The notes: generated by a model not told the origin, from the letters alone. Positions 33,957 to 43,412 are shown, numbered from the stretch's first letter. The stretch: DNA of 64,000 nt from Pseudomonas sp. ACN8 (GCF_002303925.1 NZ_MRCS01000037.1:1-64000), one strand, 5' to 3'. Made by a program: numbers and translations.

Positions 33957-34475
33957 ATGAAAAGCCTCGTCGACCACCTCAGTCAATACGCCGCCTACCA
34001 CCGTGACCCGCGCAACATCGCCTCGCACTTTATCGGCATTCCGCTGATCGTGGTGGCCGTGGCCGTGCTGCTGTCACGTCCGCAGTGGGCCGGGGGCTGG
34101 CTTTCGCCGGCGGTGCTGGTGTCACTGGCCTCAGCGTGGTTTTACCTGCGCCTTGAACTGCGCCTTGGGGTGCTGATGACGGTGTTGCTCGGGCTGTGTG
34201 TCTGGGCAGGTCAGGTGCTGGCGCAACAAAGCACGCTGGTCTGGCTGGGCAGTGGCGTGGCGATGTTCGTGATCGGCTGGGCGATCCAGTTTGTCGGCCA
34301 TCACTACGAAGGGCGCAAACCGGCATTTGTCGATGACATGACCGGGTTGATTGTCGGGCCGTTGTTTGTGGTGGCCGAGTTGGCGTTCATGCTGGGGATG
34401 CGGCATGAGCTCAAAGAGCAGATCGAGGCGCGGGCGGGTGGGGTGCGGGTCAATCCGAAGCGTGCCGCTGTTTAG
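33957..34475 (+). CDS. DUF962/Mpo1-like membrane protein
   Basis: The 172-residue protein has about four membrane segments and the family motifs YAAYHRDPRNIASHFIGIPLI near the start and WAIQFVGHHYEGRKPAFVDD later. Conserved histidines in these motifs bind iron in yeast Mpo1, a dioxygenase of 2-hydroxy fatty acids; the bacterial role is not known to me. The Shine-Dalgarno AGGAGA is clear. It is divergent from the Crp-like gene. Confidence 0.85.
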   Translation: MKSLVDHLSQYAAYHRDPRNIASHFIGIPLIVVAVAVLLSRPQWAGGWLSPAVLVSLASAWFYLRLELRLGVLMTVLLGLCVWAGQVLAQQSTLVWLGSGVAMFVIGWAIQFVGHHYEGRKPAFVDDMTGLIVGPLFVVAELAFMLGMRHELKEQIEARAGGVRVNPKRAAV

Positions 34476-34480
34476 ATAGT

Positions 34481-34555
34481 TATCGCGAGCAGGCTCGCTC
34501 CCACACTGATTTGCGTCGTTCACAAATCCACTGTGGGAGCGAGCCTGCTCGCGAA
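34481..34555. repeat. REP pair (inverted)
   Basis: Inverted REP cores at 34481-34505 and 34531-34555 lie between the convergent DUF962 and cysA genes. Confidence 0.9.
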
Positions 34556-34564
34556 GCTTTTGCC

Positions 34565-35554
34565 TTAGATATTCGCAACCTTCTGCCAGACCTTCGGCTT
34601 GAAGAACAGCGTCTCGCCTTTCGCCAAACCAACCAGGCTGTCGTGATCCTTGACCACTTCAGCTTCGATCAGATCGCTCTGCCCTTCGACCTTCAACGTC
34701 ACCCGTGTCGTCGCGCCCAGCGGTCGAATATCCCGCACTTCAGCCGCGTGGTGATCTTCCAGCTCATGGCGTGACAACGACACCTCGTGCGGGCGGAACA
34801 GCACGTGCTTGTCTTCGCCCAGGTGCAGTCGGTTCGAATCACCGAGGAAGTGATAGACGAAATCGCTGGCCGGGTTTTCGTAGACGTCACCCGGTGAGCC
34901 GATCTGTTCGATCACACCCTTGTTCATCACCACGATACGGTCGGCGACTTCCATCGCTTCTTCCTGGTCGTGGGTCACGAACACCGAGGTCAGGTTGATG
35001 TCTTCGTGCAGACGCGCCAACCAGCGGCGCAGTTCTTTACGGACCTTGGCGTCGAGGGCGCCGAAAGGCTCGTCGAGCAGCAGCACTTTCGGCTCCACCG
35101 CCAGCGCCCGAGCCAGGGCAATGCGCTGGCGCTGACCACCGGAGAGTTGCTCCGGGTAGCGATCCGACAACCAGTCCAGTTGCACCATGTTCAGCAGTTC
35201 ATGGACTTTGGTTGCGATCTGGCTTTCGCTCGGGCGCTGGCTTTTCGGCTTCATGCGCAGGCCGAACGCGACGTTGTCGAACACTGTCATGTGGCGGAAC
35301 AACGCGTAGTGCTGGAACACGAAACCGACGTTGCGATCGCGCACGTCGTGGCCGGAAACGTCTTCACCGTGGAACACGATGTTGCCCTGGTCCGGGGTTT
35401 CCAGGCCGGCGATGATCCGTAGCAGCGTGGTCTTGCCGCAACCCGACGGACCGAGCAAGGCGACGAGTTCGCCGCTCTGGATGTCCAGGCTGATGTTGTC
35501 CAGCGCCTTGAAGGCATGGAAGTTCTTGCTGACGTTACGCACTTCGATCGACAT
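34565..35554 (-). CDS. cysA: Sulfate/thiosulfate import ATP-binding protein CysA
   Basis: The 329-residue ATPase has Walker A GPSGCGKT (35-42), Q-loop VFQHYALFRHMTV, signature LSGGQ, Walker B VLLLDEPFGALD and a C-terminal TOBE-like domain (about 240-329). It energises uptake of sulfate and thiosulfate through CysT/CysW. It is the last gene of cysTWA, three bases after cysW. Expression is expected to depend on CysB, by analogy with other gamma-proteobacteria. Confidence 0.94.
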   Translation of the reverse strand: MSIEVRNVSKNFHAFKALDNISLDIQSGELVALLGPSGCGKTTLLRIIAGLETPDQGNIVFHGEDVSGHDVRDRNVGFVFQHYALFRHMTVFDNVAFGLRMKPKSQRPSESQIATKVHELLNMVQLDWLSDRYPEQLSGGQRQRIALARALAVEPKVLLLDEPFGALDAKVRKELRRWLARLHEDINLTSVFVTHDQEEAMEVADRIVVMNKGVIEQIGSPGDVYENPASDFVYHFLGDSNRLHLGEDKHVLFRPHEVSLSRHELEDHHAAEVRDIRPLGATTRVTLKVEGQSDLIEAEVVKDHDSLVGLAKGETLFFKPKVWQKVANI

Positions 35555-35557
35555 GAA

Positions 35558-36427
35558 TTATTCCTCCGCGGCGCTGGCGCGCAGGCGGTTAATACGGTTT
35601 TCGCTCCACTGCTTGAGCAGCAGGATGAAGAGCGCCAGGATCAGCAACAGGCTCGCCACGGCGAATGCCGCCACGTGGTTGTATTCGTTGTAGAGGATCT
35701 CGACGTGCAACGGCAGGGTGTTGGTCACCCCGCGAATGTGCCCGGACACCACCGACACCGCACCGAATTCCCCCATGGCCCGCGCGGTACACAACACCAC
35801 GCCATAGATCAGGCCCCATTTGATGTTGGGCACGGTGACGTGCCAGAACATCTGCCAGCCGTTGGCCCCGAGCAGACGCGCGGCCTCCTCTTCCTGGGTG
35901 CCTTGTTCCTGCATCAGCGGGATCAGTTCACGGGCCACGAACGGCACGGTGACGAAGATCGTCGCCAGCACGATGCCCGGCAGGGCGAAGACGATCTGGA
36001 TGTCGTGGTCCTGCAACCACGGGCCGAACAGGCCCTGGGCGCCGAACATCAGCACATAGACCAGGCCGGCGATCACCGGCGATACCGAGAACGGCAGGTC
36101 GATCAGGGTCACCAGCATGCTCTTGCCGCGGAACGAGTACTTGCTCACGCACCAGGCGGCGCTGACGCCGAACACCAGGTTCAGCGGCACCGAAATCAGC
36201 ACGGCGATGACCGTGAGCTTCAGCGCCGATAGCGCGTCCGCCTCAAAGATCGCGGTGAAAAACGCCCCGAGGCCGAGCTTCAGCCCCTGGGACACCACGA
36301 TGAACAGCGGCAGCAACAGGAACAGTGCAAAAATCAGCCAGCCAAGGCCGATCAGGATTCGCCGAGAAGTCGCACTGCCACGACGGGCAGCGTTCGAGGA
36401 AGCGGCAGCAATAGACGATTGGGACAT
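35558..36427 (-). CDS. cysW: Sulfate ABC transporter permease CysW
   Basis: The 289-residue permease has about six membrane segments and the EAA loop EEEAARLLGANGWQMFWHVTVPNIKWGL. Its N-terminal IGLGWLIFALFLLLPLFIVVSQ and length are typical of CysW. It pairs with CysT to form the sulfate channel. The gap to cysT is 12 bases. Confidence 0.93.
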   Translation of the reverse strand: MSQSSIAAASSNAARRGSATSRRILIGLGWLIFALFLLLPLFIVVSQGLKLGLGAFFTAIFEADALSALKLTVIAVLISVPLNLVFGVSAAWCVSKYSFRGKSMLVTLIDLPFSVSPVIAGLVYVLMFGAQGLFGPWLQDHDIQIVFALPGIVLATIFVTVPFVARELIPLMQEQGTQEEEAARLLGANGWQMFWHVTVPNIKWGLIYGVVLCTARAMGEFGAVSVVSGHIRGVTNTLPLHVEILYNEYNHVAAFAVASLLLILALFILLLKQWSENRINRLRASAAEE

Positions 36428-36439
36428 GGGTGCGCCTCC

Positions 36440-37258
36440 TTATGGGGTTTCGATGCGCCGCTGCAACAAGTTGATCAGCAGCAACAGGACGAAGGAAACC
36501 ACCAGCATCAGTACACCAATGGAGGTAGCGCCGGTGTAATCGTATTGGTCGAGCTTGACCATGATCAGCAGCGGCAGAATCTCGGTTTTCATCGGCATGT
36601 TGCCGGCGATGAAAATCACCGAACCATACTCGCCGACCCCGCGGGCAAAGGCCAAGGCGAAACCGGTGAGCCATGCCGGAAGCAGTGCCGGCAGCAGGAT
36701 ATGGCGGAAAACCTGCAACGGTTTTGCCCCCAGGCACGCTGCCGCTTCTTCCACTTCACGGGGAATATCCGCCAATACTGGCTGTACGGTACGTACTACG
36801 AATGGAAGTGTCACAAAAGTGAGGGCGAGGGTGATGCCCAGAGGGGTGTAGGCGATCTTGAAACCCAGATCCGCTGCAAACTGACCCACCAGACCGGTTG
36901 GGGTGTACAGCGCCGTCAGCGCAATACCGGCCACCGCCGTGGGCAATGCGAACGGCAAGTCGATCATTGCATCGATCACTTTTCGTCCAGGGAAGGTATA
37001 GCGCACTAATACCCAGGCCAACAGCGTGCCGATGATGCCGTTGATGATCGCGGCACACAGGGCAGTGCCGAAACTGAGCTTCAACGCGGCCAGCACCCGT
37101 GGCGCCGAGATGATTGCCCAGAATTGATCCCAGGTGAGTTGAGCGGCATGCACGAACATCGCCGCCAGTGGTATGAGCACAATCAGGCTGAGGTACACCA
37201 AGGTGTAGCCCAGCGTCAGCCCGAAGCCGGGTATGACGGGGGAGATACGACGCGACAT
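36440..37258 (-). CDS. cysT: Sulfate ABC transporter permease CysT (CysU)
   Basis: The 272-residue permease begins ISPVIPGFGLTLGYTLVYLSLIVLIPL, has six membrane segments and the EAA loop VEEAAACLGAKPLQVFRHILLPALLPA. AGGGA precedes the ATG. It is the first gene of cysTWA; the sulfate-binding protein gene lies just upstream on the same strand, separated by a REP pair. Confidence 0.93.
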   Translation of the reverse strand: MSRRISPVIPGFGLTLGYTLVYLSLIVLIPLAAMFVHAAQLTWDQFWAIISAPRVLAALKLSFGTALCAAIINGIIGTLLAWVLVRYTFPGRKVIDAMIDLPFALPTAVAGIALTALYTPTGLVGQFAADLGFKIAYTPLGITLALTFVTLPFVVRTVQPVLADIPREVEEAAACLGAKPLQVFRHILLPALLPAWLTGFALAFARGVGEYGSVIFIAGNMPMKTEILPLLIMVKLDQYDYTGATSIGVLMLVVSFVLLLLINLLQRRIETP

Positions 37259-37299
37259 AAAAGTCCCTGGTTAAATTTTGTTCTGCCAAGTGCATTCAT

Positions 37300-37389
37300 G
37301 TGGGAGCGAGCCTGCTCGCGAAGGGGGAGTACCAGTCAACATCCCTGTCGCCTGAAATACCGTCTTCGCGAGCAGGCTCGCTCCCACAC
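37300..37389. repeat. REP pair (inverted) between sbp and cysT
   Basis: Inverted REP cores at 37300-37323 and 37363-37389 lie inside a probable sbp-cysTWA transcription unit. Such a pair can lower downstream expression relative to the binding protein. Confidence 0.88.
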
Positions 37390-37419
37390 GTTAAACACCT
37401 TAGCCAATTGACATCAGGA

Positions 37420-38433
37420 TTACTGCGCCTGATAGATCTGGTCGAACACGCCCCCGTCATTGAAGAATTTCGGCTGTGCGGTTTTCCAGCCGCCGAAGTC
37501 CTTGTCGATGCTCACCAGTTCCAGTTTCGGGAACTGCTGGGCGTACTTGGCGGCCACATCCTTGTCACGTGGACGATAGAAGTTCTTCGCCGCGATTTCC
37601 TGGCCGGCCGGGCTGTACAGGTGCTTGAGATAGGCCTCGGCGATCTGCTCGTTGCCCTTTTTCCCGGCATTTTTGTCGACTACCGCCACGGGTGGCTCGG
37701 CGAGAATCGACAGCGAAGGCACGACGATGTCGAACTTGTCGGCGCCGCCCTCTTCTTTCAGGGCCAGGAAGGCTTCGTTTTCCCAGGCCAGCAATACGTC
37801 GCCCTGACCGTTGTTGACGAAGGTAATGGTCGAGCCGCGAGCGCCGGTGTCCAGCACTGGCACGTGCTTGAACAGGGTCTGTACGTATTCCTTGGCCTTG
37901 GCTTCGTCGCCGCCATTGGCTTTCAGGCCATAGGCCCACGCCGCGAGGAAGTTCCAGCGCGCACCACCGGAGGTTTTCGGGTTCGGCGTGATCACCGAGA
38001 CGTCATTCTTGATCAGGTCGCCCCAGTCTTTGATGCCTTTGGGGTTGCCCTTGCGCACCAGGAACACGATGGTCGAGGTGTAAGGCGTGCTAGCGTCCGG
38101 CAGGCGTTTTTGCCAGTCCGCCGGCAGGGACTTGCCAAGCTTGGCGATTTCGTCGATATCACCGGCCAGGGCCAGGGTCACGACGTCGGCGCGCAGGCCG
38201 TCGATCACCGCCCGACCTTGCTTGCCCGAACCGCCGTGGGATTGCTGGACCTTCACGGTGTCGCCCGCGTGGTCCTTCTGCCAGAATTTGATGAACTCGG
38301 CATTGTAGTCCTGGTACAGCTCGCGGGTCGGGTCGTACGACACGTTGAGCAGCTCGTAGTCCTTGGCAACGGCGGAACCGGCAAAAAGGGCGCTGGCCAG
38401 GGCGGCCAAAGCGAAATGACGAATCGACGACAT
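37420..38433 (-). CDS. sbp: Periplasmic sulfate-binding protein Sbp
   Basis: The 337-residue protein has a signal peptide (MSSIRHFALAALASALFAGSAVA) and the sulfate-binding protein signatures LLNVSYDPTRELYQDYNAEF and VQQSHGGSGKQ, followed by DVVTLALAGDID. It captures sulfate for CysTWA. AGGAG sets the start. It lies 68 bases downstream of oscA. Confidence 0.94.
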   Translation of the reverse strand: MSSIRHFALAALASALFAGSAVAKDYELLNVSYDPTRELYQDYNAEFIKFWQKDHAGDTVKVQQSHGGSGKQGRAVIDGLRADVVTLALAGDIDEIAKLGKSLPADWQKRLPDASTPYTSTIVFLVRKGNPKGIKDWGDLIKNDVSVITPNPKTSGGARWNFLAAWAYGLKANGGDEAKAKEYVQTLFKHVPVLDTGARGSTITFVNNGQGDVLLAWENEAFLALKEEGGADKFDIVVPSLSILAEPPVAVVDKNAGKKGNEQIAEAYLKHLYSPAGQEIAAKNFYRPRDKDVAAKYAQQFPKLELVSIDKDFGGWKTAQPKFFNDGGVFDQIYQAQ

Positions 38434-38501
38434 GGTGAAAGCTCCTGGAATTCTTGGTTTGTTGGCTTTTTCTTATGGGATATCGCGTTGCCTGATTCGC
38501 C

Positions 38502-38684
38502 TCAGCCCGGCTTGTTGCCCGGCTGCTGCAAACGGAATTTTTCCTTGCGCTCGATCTGTACCACCTGGGCGTTGTGCACGGTGATTTCCACGGCACCAAA
38601 GCGCAGATCGCGCAGGGCACTCTGGATTTCACGCAGGATGGTGGCTTCGTCTTGACCGTCGACGCTACGCAGGGATGCGCTCAT
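38502..38684 (-). CDS. oscA: Sulfur starvation response protein OscA (DUF2292/YezD family)
   Basis: The 60-residue protein has the core EIQSALRDLRFGAVEITVHN followed by AQVVQIERKEKFR, which I recognise as OscA, a small protein needed for growth with organosulfur sources in Pseudomonas. AAGGAG precedes the ATG. It is the first gene of oscA-sbp-cysTWA. Its mechanism is unknown. Confidence 0.88.
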   Translation of the reverse strand: MSASLRSVDGQDEATILREIQSALRDLRFGAVEITVHNAQVVQIERKEKFRLQQPGNKPG

Positions 38685-38766
38685 ATTGCTGCTCCTTCAA
38701 CTGAGAGGTTGCCTCGCAGTGTCGGCACTGCTTGCGGCTTGAGAGCAATACTAGAGAGGTGTAGAT

Positions 38767-38791
38767 ATTCTTAAAAAGACTATTTAAGAAT
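38767..38791 (-). promoter_or_regulatory. Candidate CysB-type operator upstream of oscA
   Basis: ATTCTTAAA (38767-38775) and TTTAAGAAT (38783-38791) form a perfect 9-base inverted repeat with a 7-base spacer. It lies in an AT-rich region about 80 bases before the oscA start. CysB control of this operon is expected from other Pseudomonas; the binding itself is inference. Confidence 0.45.
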
Positions 38792-38841
38792 GTTTATATA
38801 ACCAGAAGAGATTAAGTGAAGGGGTAAGGGTTTGAGGTGAA

Positions 38842-38858
38842 CAGCTCGCTCCCACAGG
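38842..38858. repeat. Solitary REP remnant
   Basis: A single partial REP (right half, AGCTCGCTCCCACAGGG) lies between the oscA promoter and the GGDEF/EAL gene; the left arm is missing. Confidence 0.6.
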
Positions 38859-38869
38859 GATTTTGTAAA

Positions 38870-40801
38870 TCAGGCGATGACCGGGACATGAGCCCAATCG
38901 AGCTGCGCCGCCGGCACCGGCCGCCCGAACCAGTAACCCTGCCCCAGATCACATCCCTGCTCGAGCAGGAAAGCAGCCTGCTCGACCTGCTCGATCCCCT
39001 CGGCATGCACCTGCATGCCCATGCTCTGGGCCAGGGCAATGATCACCCGCGAAATCGCTGCATCATCTTCATCCCACGGCAACCCGGCGACGAAGCCCTG
39101 GTCGATTTTCAACTTTTGCACCGGCAGACGCTTGAGCCGCAGCAGCGATGAATAACCGGTGCCAAAGTCGTCGATGGCCAGGCGTACACCCAGCTCGCGC
39201 AGGCGATGCATCTGCTCCAGCGCGACTTCCGGGTCTTCCATCACCGCGCTTTCAGTGACTTCCAGCTCCAAAAACGCCGGTTCCAGCCCGGTTTCGCGCA
39301 GGACTTGCGCCACTTGCTGGTACAGCTCACGACGGGCGAACAGGCGCGAAGATACGTTGACCGCGACGAACGACAACACCACCCCGCCCTGCTGCCACTG
39401 ACACATCTGCCGGCACGCCTGCGCCATGACCCAGGCATCGATTTCAGCAATCAGACCGGTTCGTTCGGCGACCGGAATGAATTCCGCCGGCGACACCAGG
39501 CCCCGCTGCGGGTGCTGCCAACGCACCAGCGCCTCGACGCCAATCAAGCGACGGGTCTTGAGGTCGTGAACCGGCTGGTAATGGACCCGCAGCTCCTGCT
39601 GGTCCAGGGCGCGGCGCAATTCGAAAGCGATCTCGACCCGCTGCTGGGCGTGGGCCGTCAGCTCTTCGGTGTACAGGGCATAATCATTGCGCCCCGTGCT
39701 TTTGGCCTTGAACAGTGCAGAGTCGGCATTACGCAGCAGTTGCTCGACACTCAAGGCATCGCTGGGGAACAGGCTGATGCCGATGCTGGTGTTGATGGAC
39801 AGCTGGTGCCCATCAATAAGGAACGGCTCTTTAAGGCCATCGATGATCCGCTGGGCCAACGCAGCGGCCTGAACCAGTTGCGGACAACTATCGGCAAGCA
39901 CGGCGAATTCATCTCCGCCCAGCCTGGCCAGGGTGATGCCCGGACCGAACATGGCGCCCAGGCGCTCTGCCACAGCCTTGAGCAACTGGTCGCCAATGGT
40001 GTGCCCGAGGCTGTCGTTGATCATCTTGAAGTGATCGAGGTCGATCATCAGCAGCGCGCAGCCACGCTTGTGGACCTGTGCCGAGGCCAGGGCCTGTTCG
40101 GCGCGGTCGGTGAACAGCAGGCGGTTCGGCAGGTCGGTCAGCGGATCGTGGTGCGCCAGGTGCATCAGCTCGTGTTCGGAGTTCTTGATTGCACTGATGT
40201 CGGAAAACACCGCCACATATTGGCTCGGCCGGCCGAAATCGTCGTGGATCAGGCGGATCGTTTGCCATTGCGGGTAAATCTCGCCGCTTTTGCGCCGGTT
40301 CCAGATTTCTCCACTCCACTCCCCGACAGTGGCGAGCGCGGCAAACATCACCTGATAGAACTCAGGGGAATGTCGTCCGGACTTGAACAGATTGGGCCGC
40401 TGCCCCAGCACGTCCTCACAACCGTAACCGGTGATTTCCATGAACGCCCGGTTCACATGGACGATCACGCCTTCCCGATTGGTGACCAGCACGCCTTCGC
40501 GGGTGCAGTCGAACACGGCCGCCGCCTGGCGCAAGCGCGTGCGGTCGGCATCACGTTCACGCAGCTTGGCGCCGATCCCCAGACATCGCAGCAACCGCGC
40601 CCGGGCAATGAAGATCAACCCGGCGCTGAACAGTACCCAGACATAACCGTTGATCAGTTGCCATCGCAGCCGCTCGGCAGAGCTATCGAAGAAACTGTTT
40701 AATAAATAGCCACTCATCTGCAGCCAAACCACAGAAAGCAACAGATAGAGCAGCGCTGCACGCAAGGCATCGCGATAGGTGGCAGGCATCCGGCAATCCA
40801 T
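38870..40801 (-). CDS. Membrane-bound PAS-GGDEF-EAL protein (c-di-GMP turnover)
   Basis: The 643-residue protein has two N-terminal membrane segments around a short periplasmic loop (residues 10-70), a PAS domain (about 90-205), a GGDEF domain with an intact RLGGDEFAVL and an EAL domain with an intact IGVEALVRWQHP and DDFGTGYSSL. Both catalytic motifs look complete, so it could make or degrade c-di-GMP. It is next to oscA and desA, the order I recall for P. aeruginosa PA0284-PA0286, where the counterpart is described as a phosphodiesterase. An ATG four codons downstream is an alternative start. Confidence 0.9.
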   Translation of the reverse strand: MDCRMPATYRDALRAALLYLLLSVVWLQMSGYLLNSFFDSSAERLRWQLINGYVWVLFSAGLIFIARARLLRCLGIGAKLRERDADRTRLRQAAAVFDCTREGVLVTNREGVIVHVNRAFMEITGYGCEDVLGQRPNLFKSGRHSPEFYQVMFAALATVGEWSGEIWNRRKSGEIYPQWQTIRLIHDDFGRPSQYVAVFSDISAIKNSEHELMHLAHHDPLTDLPNRLLFTDRAEQALASAQVHKRGCALLMIDLDHFKMINDSLGHTIGDQLLKAVAERLGAMFGPGITLARLGGDEFAVLADSCPQLVQAAALAQRIIDGLKEPFLIDGHQLSINTSIGISLFPSDALSVEQLLRNADSALFKAKSTGRNDYALYTEELTAHAQQRVEIAFELRRALDQQELRVHYQPVHDLKTRRLIGVEALVRWQHPQRGLVSPAEFIPVAERTGLIAEIDAWVMAQACRQMCQWQQGGVVLSFVAVNVSSRLFARRELYQQVAQVLRETGLEPAFLELEVTESAVMEDPEVALEQMHRLRELGVRLAIDDFGTGYSSLLRLKRLPVQKLKIDQGFVAGLPWDEDDAAISRVIIALAQSMGMQVHAEGIEQVEQAAFLLEQGCDLGQGYWFGRPVPAAQLDWAHVPVIA

Positions 40802-40935
40802 GTCCCTACAAAAAGATTGGAATTATAGTTGAAAGACACATCCAGCCACTCTTATCTGAAAGGGCGACTGGTTTTCTGTGTGGGCTTAGTGATAATGCAA
40901 CGGCTGTTTTTTCTTTATCGAGGGCCCTACAGCCT

Positions 40936-42120
40936 ATGTGGTACGAAGGTTTTCTTGGCTTGTCGCCCTGGTCGCTGGTAGCAGTCACCCTGCTGATGAC
41001 CCACGTCACGATCATTGCCGTCACGGTCTATCTGCATCGTTACTCGGCCCATCGCTCCCTGGAGCTCAATGGGGGCCTTAAACATTTCTTCCGTTTCTGG
41101 CTGTGGCTGACCACGGCGCAGAACACCCGCGAGTGGACCGCCATCCACCGCAAGCATCACGCCAAATGCGAAACCGTCGATGATCCGCACAGCCCGGTCA
41201 TCAAGGGTTTGTCCACGGTGCTGCGCAAAGGCGCCGAGCTGTACCGCGCCGAAGCGGAAAACCCCGAGACGCTGCGCATCTACGGCAAGAACTGCCCCGA
41301 AGACTGGATCGAGCGCAATCTCTACAGCCGCTTCCCGCTGCTGGGCATCGCAATCATGGGCGTTATCGACCTGCTGCTGTTCGGCACCATCGGCATCACC
41401 ATCTGGGCCATCCAGATGATGTGGATCCCGGTATGGGCCGCCGGCGTGGTCAATGGCCTGGGCCATGCCATTGGCTACCGCAACTTCGAATGCCGCGATG
41501 CGGCGACCAACCTGGTGCCTTGGGGCATCCTCATTGGCGGTGAAGAACTGCATAACAACCATCACACCTACCCTAACTCGGCAAAACTGTCGGTGAAAAA
41601 GTGGGAATTCGACCTGGGCTGGGCGTGGATTCAAGTCTTCAGCTTCCTGCGCCTGGCCAAGGTCCAGCGGGTTGCGCCGATTGCCCATCGCGTCGAAGGC
41701 AAGGGCAACCTGGACATGGACACCGCCATGGCGATCCTCAACAACCGCTTCCAGATCATGGCCCAGTACCGCAAATTGGTAATCGGCCCGCTGGTCAAGC
41801 AAGAGCTGGAAAAGGTCGATCACTCGGTACGCCACCAGTTCCACCGGGCCAAACGCCTGCTCTCGCGGGAGACCAGCCTGCTGGATGACAAGCACCATGT
41901 ACGCATCCAGAGCATGCTCGAGCACAGTCAGGCGCTGAAGGTAATTTACGAGAAACGCCTGGCCCTGCAGCAGATCTGGGTCAAGACCAGCTCAAATGGT
42001 CACGACATGCTGGCGGCCATCAAGGACTGGGTACACGAAGCCGAAGCCAGCGGGATTCAGTCACTGCGCGACTTCGCCGGTCAATTGAAGACCTACTCCC
42101 TGCGTCCTGCTGCTGTCTGA
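40936..42120 (+). CDS. desA: Delta-9 fatty acid desaturase DesA
   Basis: The 394-residue membrane protein has the histidine boxes HRYSAH (34-39), HRKHH (71-75) and HNNHH near residue 205, and a long C-terminal helical extension as in P. aeruginosa DesA. It introduces double bonds into phospholipid acyl chains under aerobic conditions and so adjusts membrane fluidity. It is divergent from the GGDEF/EAL gene, with 134 bases between them for both promoters. Confidence 0.9.
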   Translation: MWYEGFLGLSPWSLVAVTLLMTHVTIIAVTVYLHRYSAHRSLELNGGLKHFFRFWLWLTTAQNTREWTAIHRKHHAKCETVDDPHSPVIKGLSTVLRKGAELYRAEAENPETLRIYGKNCPEDWIERNLYSRFPLLGIAIMGVIDLLLFGTIGITIWAIQMMWIPVWAAGVVNGLGHAIGYRNFECRDAATNLVPWGILIGGEELHNNHHTYPNSAKLSVKKWEFDLGWAWIQVFSFLRLAKVQRVAPIAHRVEGKGNLDMDTAMAILNNRFQIMAQYRKLVIGPLVKQELEKVDHSVRHQFHRAKRLLSRETSLLDDKHHVRIQSMLEHSQALKVIYEKRLALQQIWVKTSSNGHDMLAAIKDWVHEAEASGIQSLRDFAGQLKTYSLRPAAV

Positions 42121-42141
42121 TTGCAGCGCGCAGCCGCAAAA

Positions 42142-42230
42142 CCTGTGGGAGCGAGCCGGCTCCGGGCGGCGTGTCAGTCAATATTGATTTGACTGGCACC
42201 CCCTTTTCGCGAGCAGGCTCGCTCCCACAT
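42142..42230. repeat. REP pair (inverted, left copy diverged)
   Basis: A diverged left copy (GAGCCGGCTCCGGG) and a consensus right copy at 42203-42230 lie after desA. Confidence 0.8.
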
Positions 42231-42406
42231 TGTTTTTTTGCCGCAAGAACGCATCGCCAGTACCGCCCGGCGGAAGCCGGCTTCCTCGCCACAAAAGGCG
42301 GGAACTTCACCCGAAAAGCCCTATCTCAAAGACACTTCGCTATCCCCCGGCGGGCTTGGTGTTGGCCGCTATCTAATACGCGGAATGCCCTTTGAGATTT
42401 GTGTCG

Positions 42407-43396
42407 ATGGCCCAAAAGAACCTGCAAGACTCATCTCCGTCACATGGGCCCGAGGCTGCGCAGACCCTGATTGCGCTGATGCACGCCCAAGGCGAAGTCG
42501 CACGCCTGAGCGAACGCGAACAGTTGCTCAACACCTTGCTGATGAGCGTCAACGCGGTGCTATGGGCATTCGACTGGGAAACCCGTCAGATGCTTTACGT
42601 CAGCCCCGCCTACGAACGGATCTTTGGCCGTTCGGCCGATCGGCTGCTGGCCGACTGCAACCAATGGCGCGACTGCATTTACCCTGACGACCTGGACTAC
42701 GCCGAACGCAGCCTGGCCGAAGTGCTGGACAAGGGCGCTGTCGAAGACCGCGAGTATCGAATCATTGCCGCCGACGGGCAGGTGCGCTGGCTCAGCGACA
42801 AATGCTACGTCAACCGCCAGGCCGAGCCGGGGCAACCGGTGATCATCGTCGGCATCGCCGAGGACATCACCGACAAGAAGCGAATGGAACGCGAGCTGCA
42901 GCGCCTGGCCACCACCGACGCGCTGACCCAGAGCAGCAACCGCCGGCATTTCTTCGAATGCGCCCACCGCGAGTTCGCACACGCCCGGCAACGGGGCGAG
43001 CCGCTGTCGTTCCTGATGCTGGACATCGATGACTTCAAAATCATCAACGACACCTATGGTCACCAGGAAGGCGACAACGTGTTGCAACGCATCGCCGATA
43101 GCGGCCGCGCAGCGTTGCGCCGTGGCGACCTGTTCGGTCGCATTGGCGGTGAGGAGTTCGCAGCAGTGTTTCCCGGCTGTACGCCGAAGATGGCCCTGCA
43201 AGTGGCGGAACGCTTGCAACAGCAGATTCAGCGATTGCGTTTCACCCATGAAGGCCAGACGTTCGGCATCACCGTCAGCCAGGGCCTGACCAGCCTGACC
43301 GCCGCGGACGAAAACGTGGAGAACCTGTTTTCCCGTGCGGATGCCGCGATGTACCAGGCCAAGCGTGAGGGCAAGAACCGGATTATTACCGCCTGA
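42407..43396 (+). CDS. PAS-GGDEF diguanylate cyclase
   Basis: The 329-residue cytoplasmic protein has a PAS/PAC domain (about residues 40-160, ending IVGIAEDITDKKRM) and a C-terminal GGDEF domain with RIGGEEFAAV, the active GGEEF form, plus LTSLTAADEN and ADAAMYQAKREGKNRI. It should synthesise c-di-GMP in response to a signal sensed by the PAS domain. There is no membrane segment. The ATG at 42407 is chosen over GTG and TTG codons upstream; the ribosome-binding site is weak. Confidence 0.88.
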   Translation: MAQKNLQDSSPSHGPEAAQTLIALMHAQGEVARLSEREQLLNTLLMSVNAVLWAFDWETRQMLYVSPAYERIFGRSADRLLADCNQWRDCIYPDDLDYAERSLAEVLDKGAVEDREYRIIAADGQVRWLSDKCYVNRQAEPGQPVIIVGIAEDITDKKRMERELQRLATTDALTQSSNRRHFFECAHREFAHARQRGEPLSFLMLDIDDFKIINDTYGHQEGDNVLQRIADSGRAALRRGDLFGRIGGEEFAAVFPGCTPKMALQVAERLQQQIQRLRFTHEGQTFGITVSQGLTSLTAADENVENLFSRADAAMYQAKREGKNRIITA

Positions 43397-43412
43397 GCGG
43401 CCATCGCAAAAC

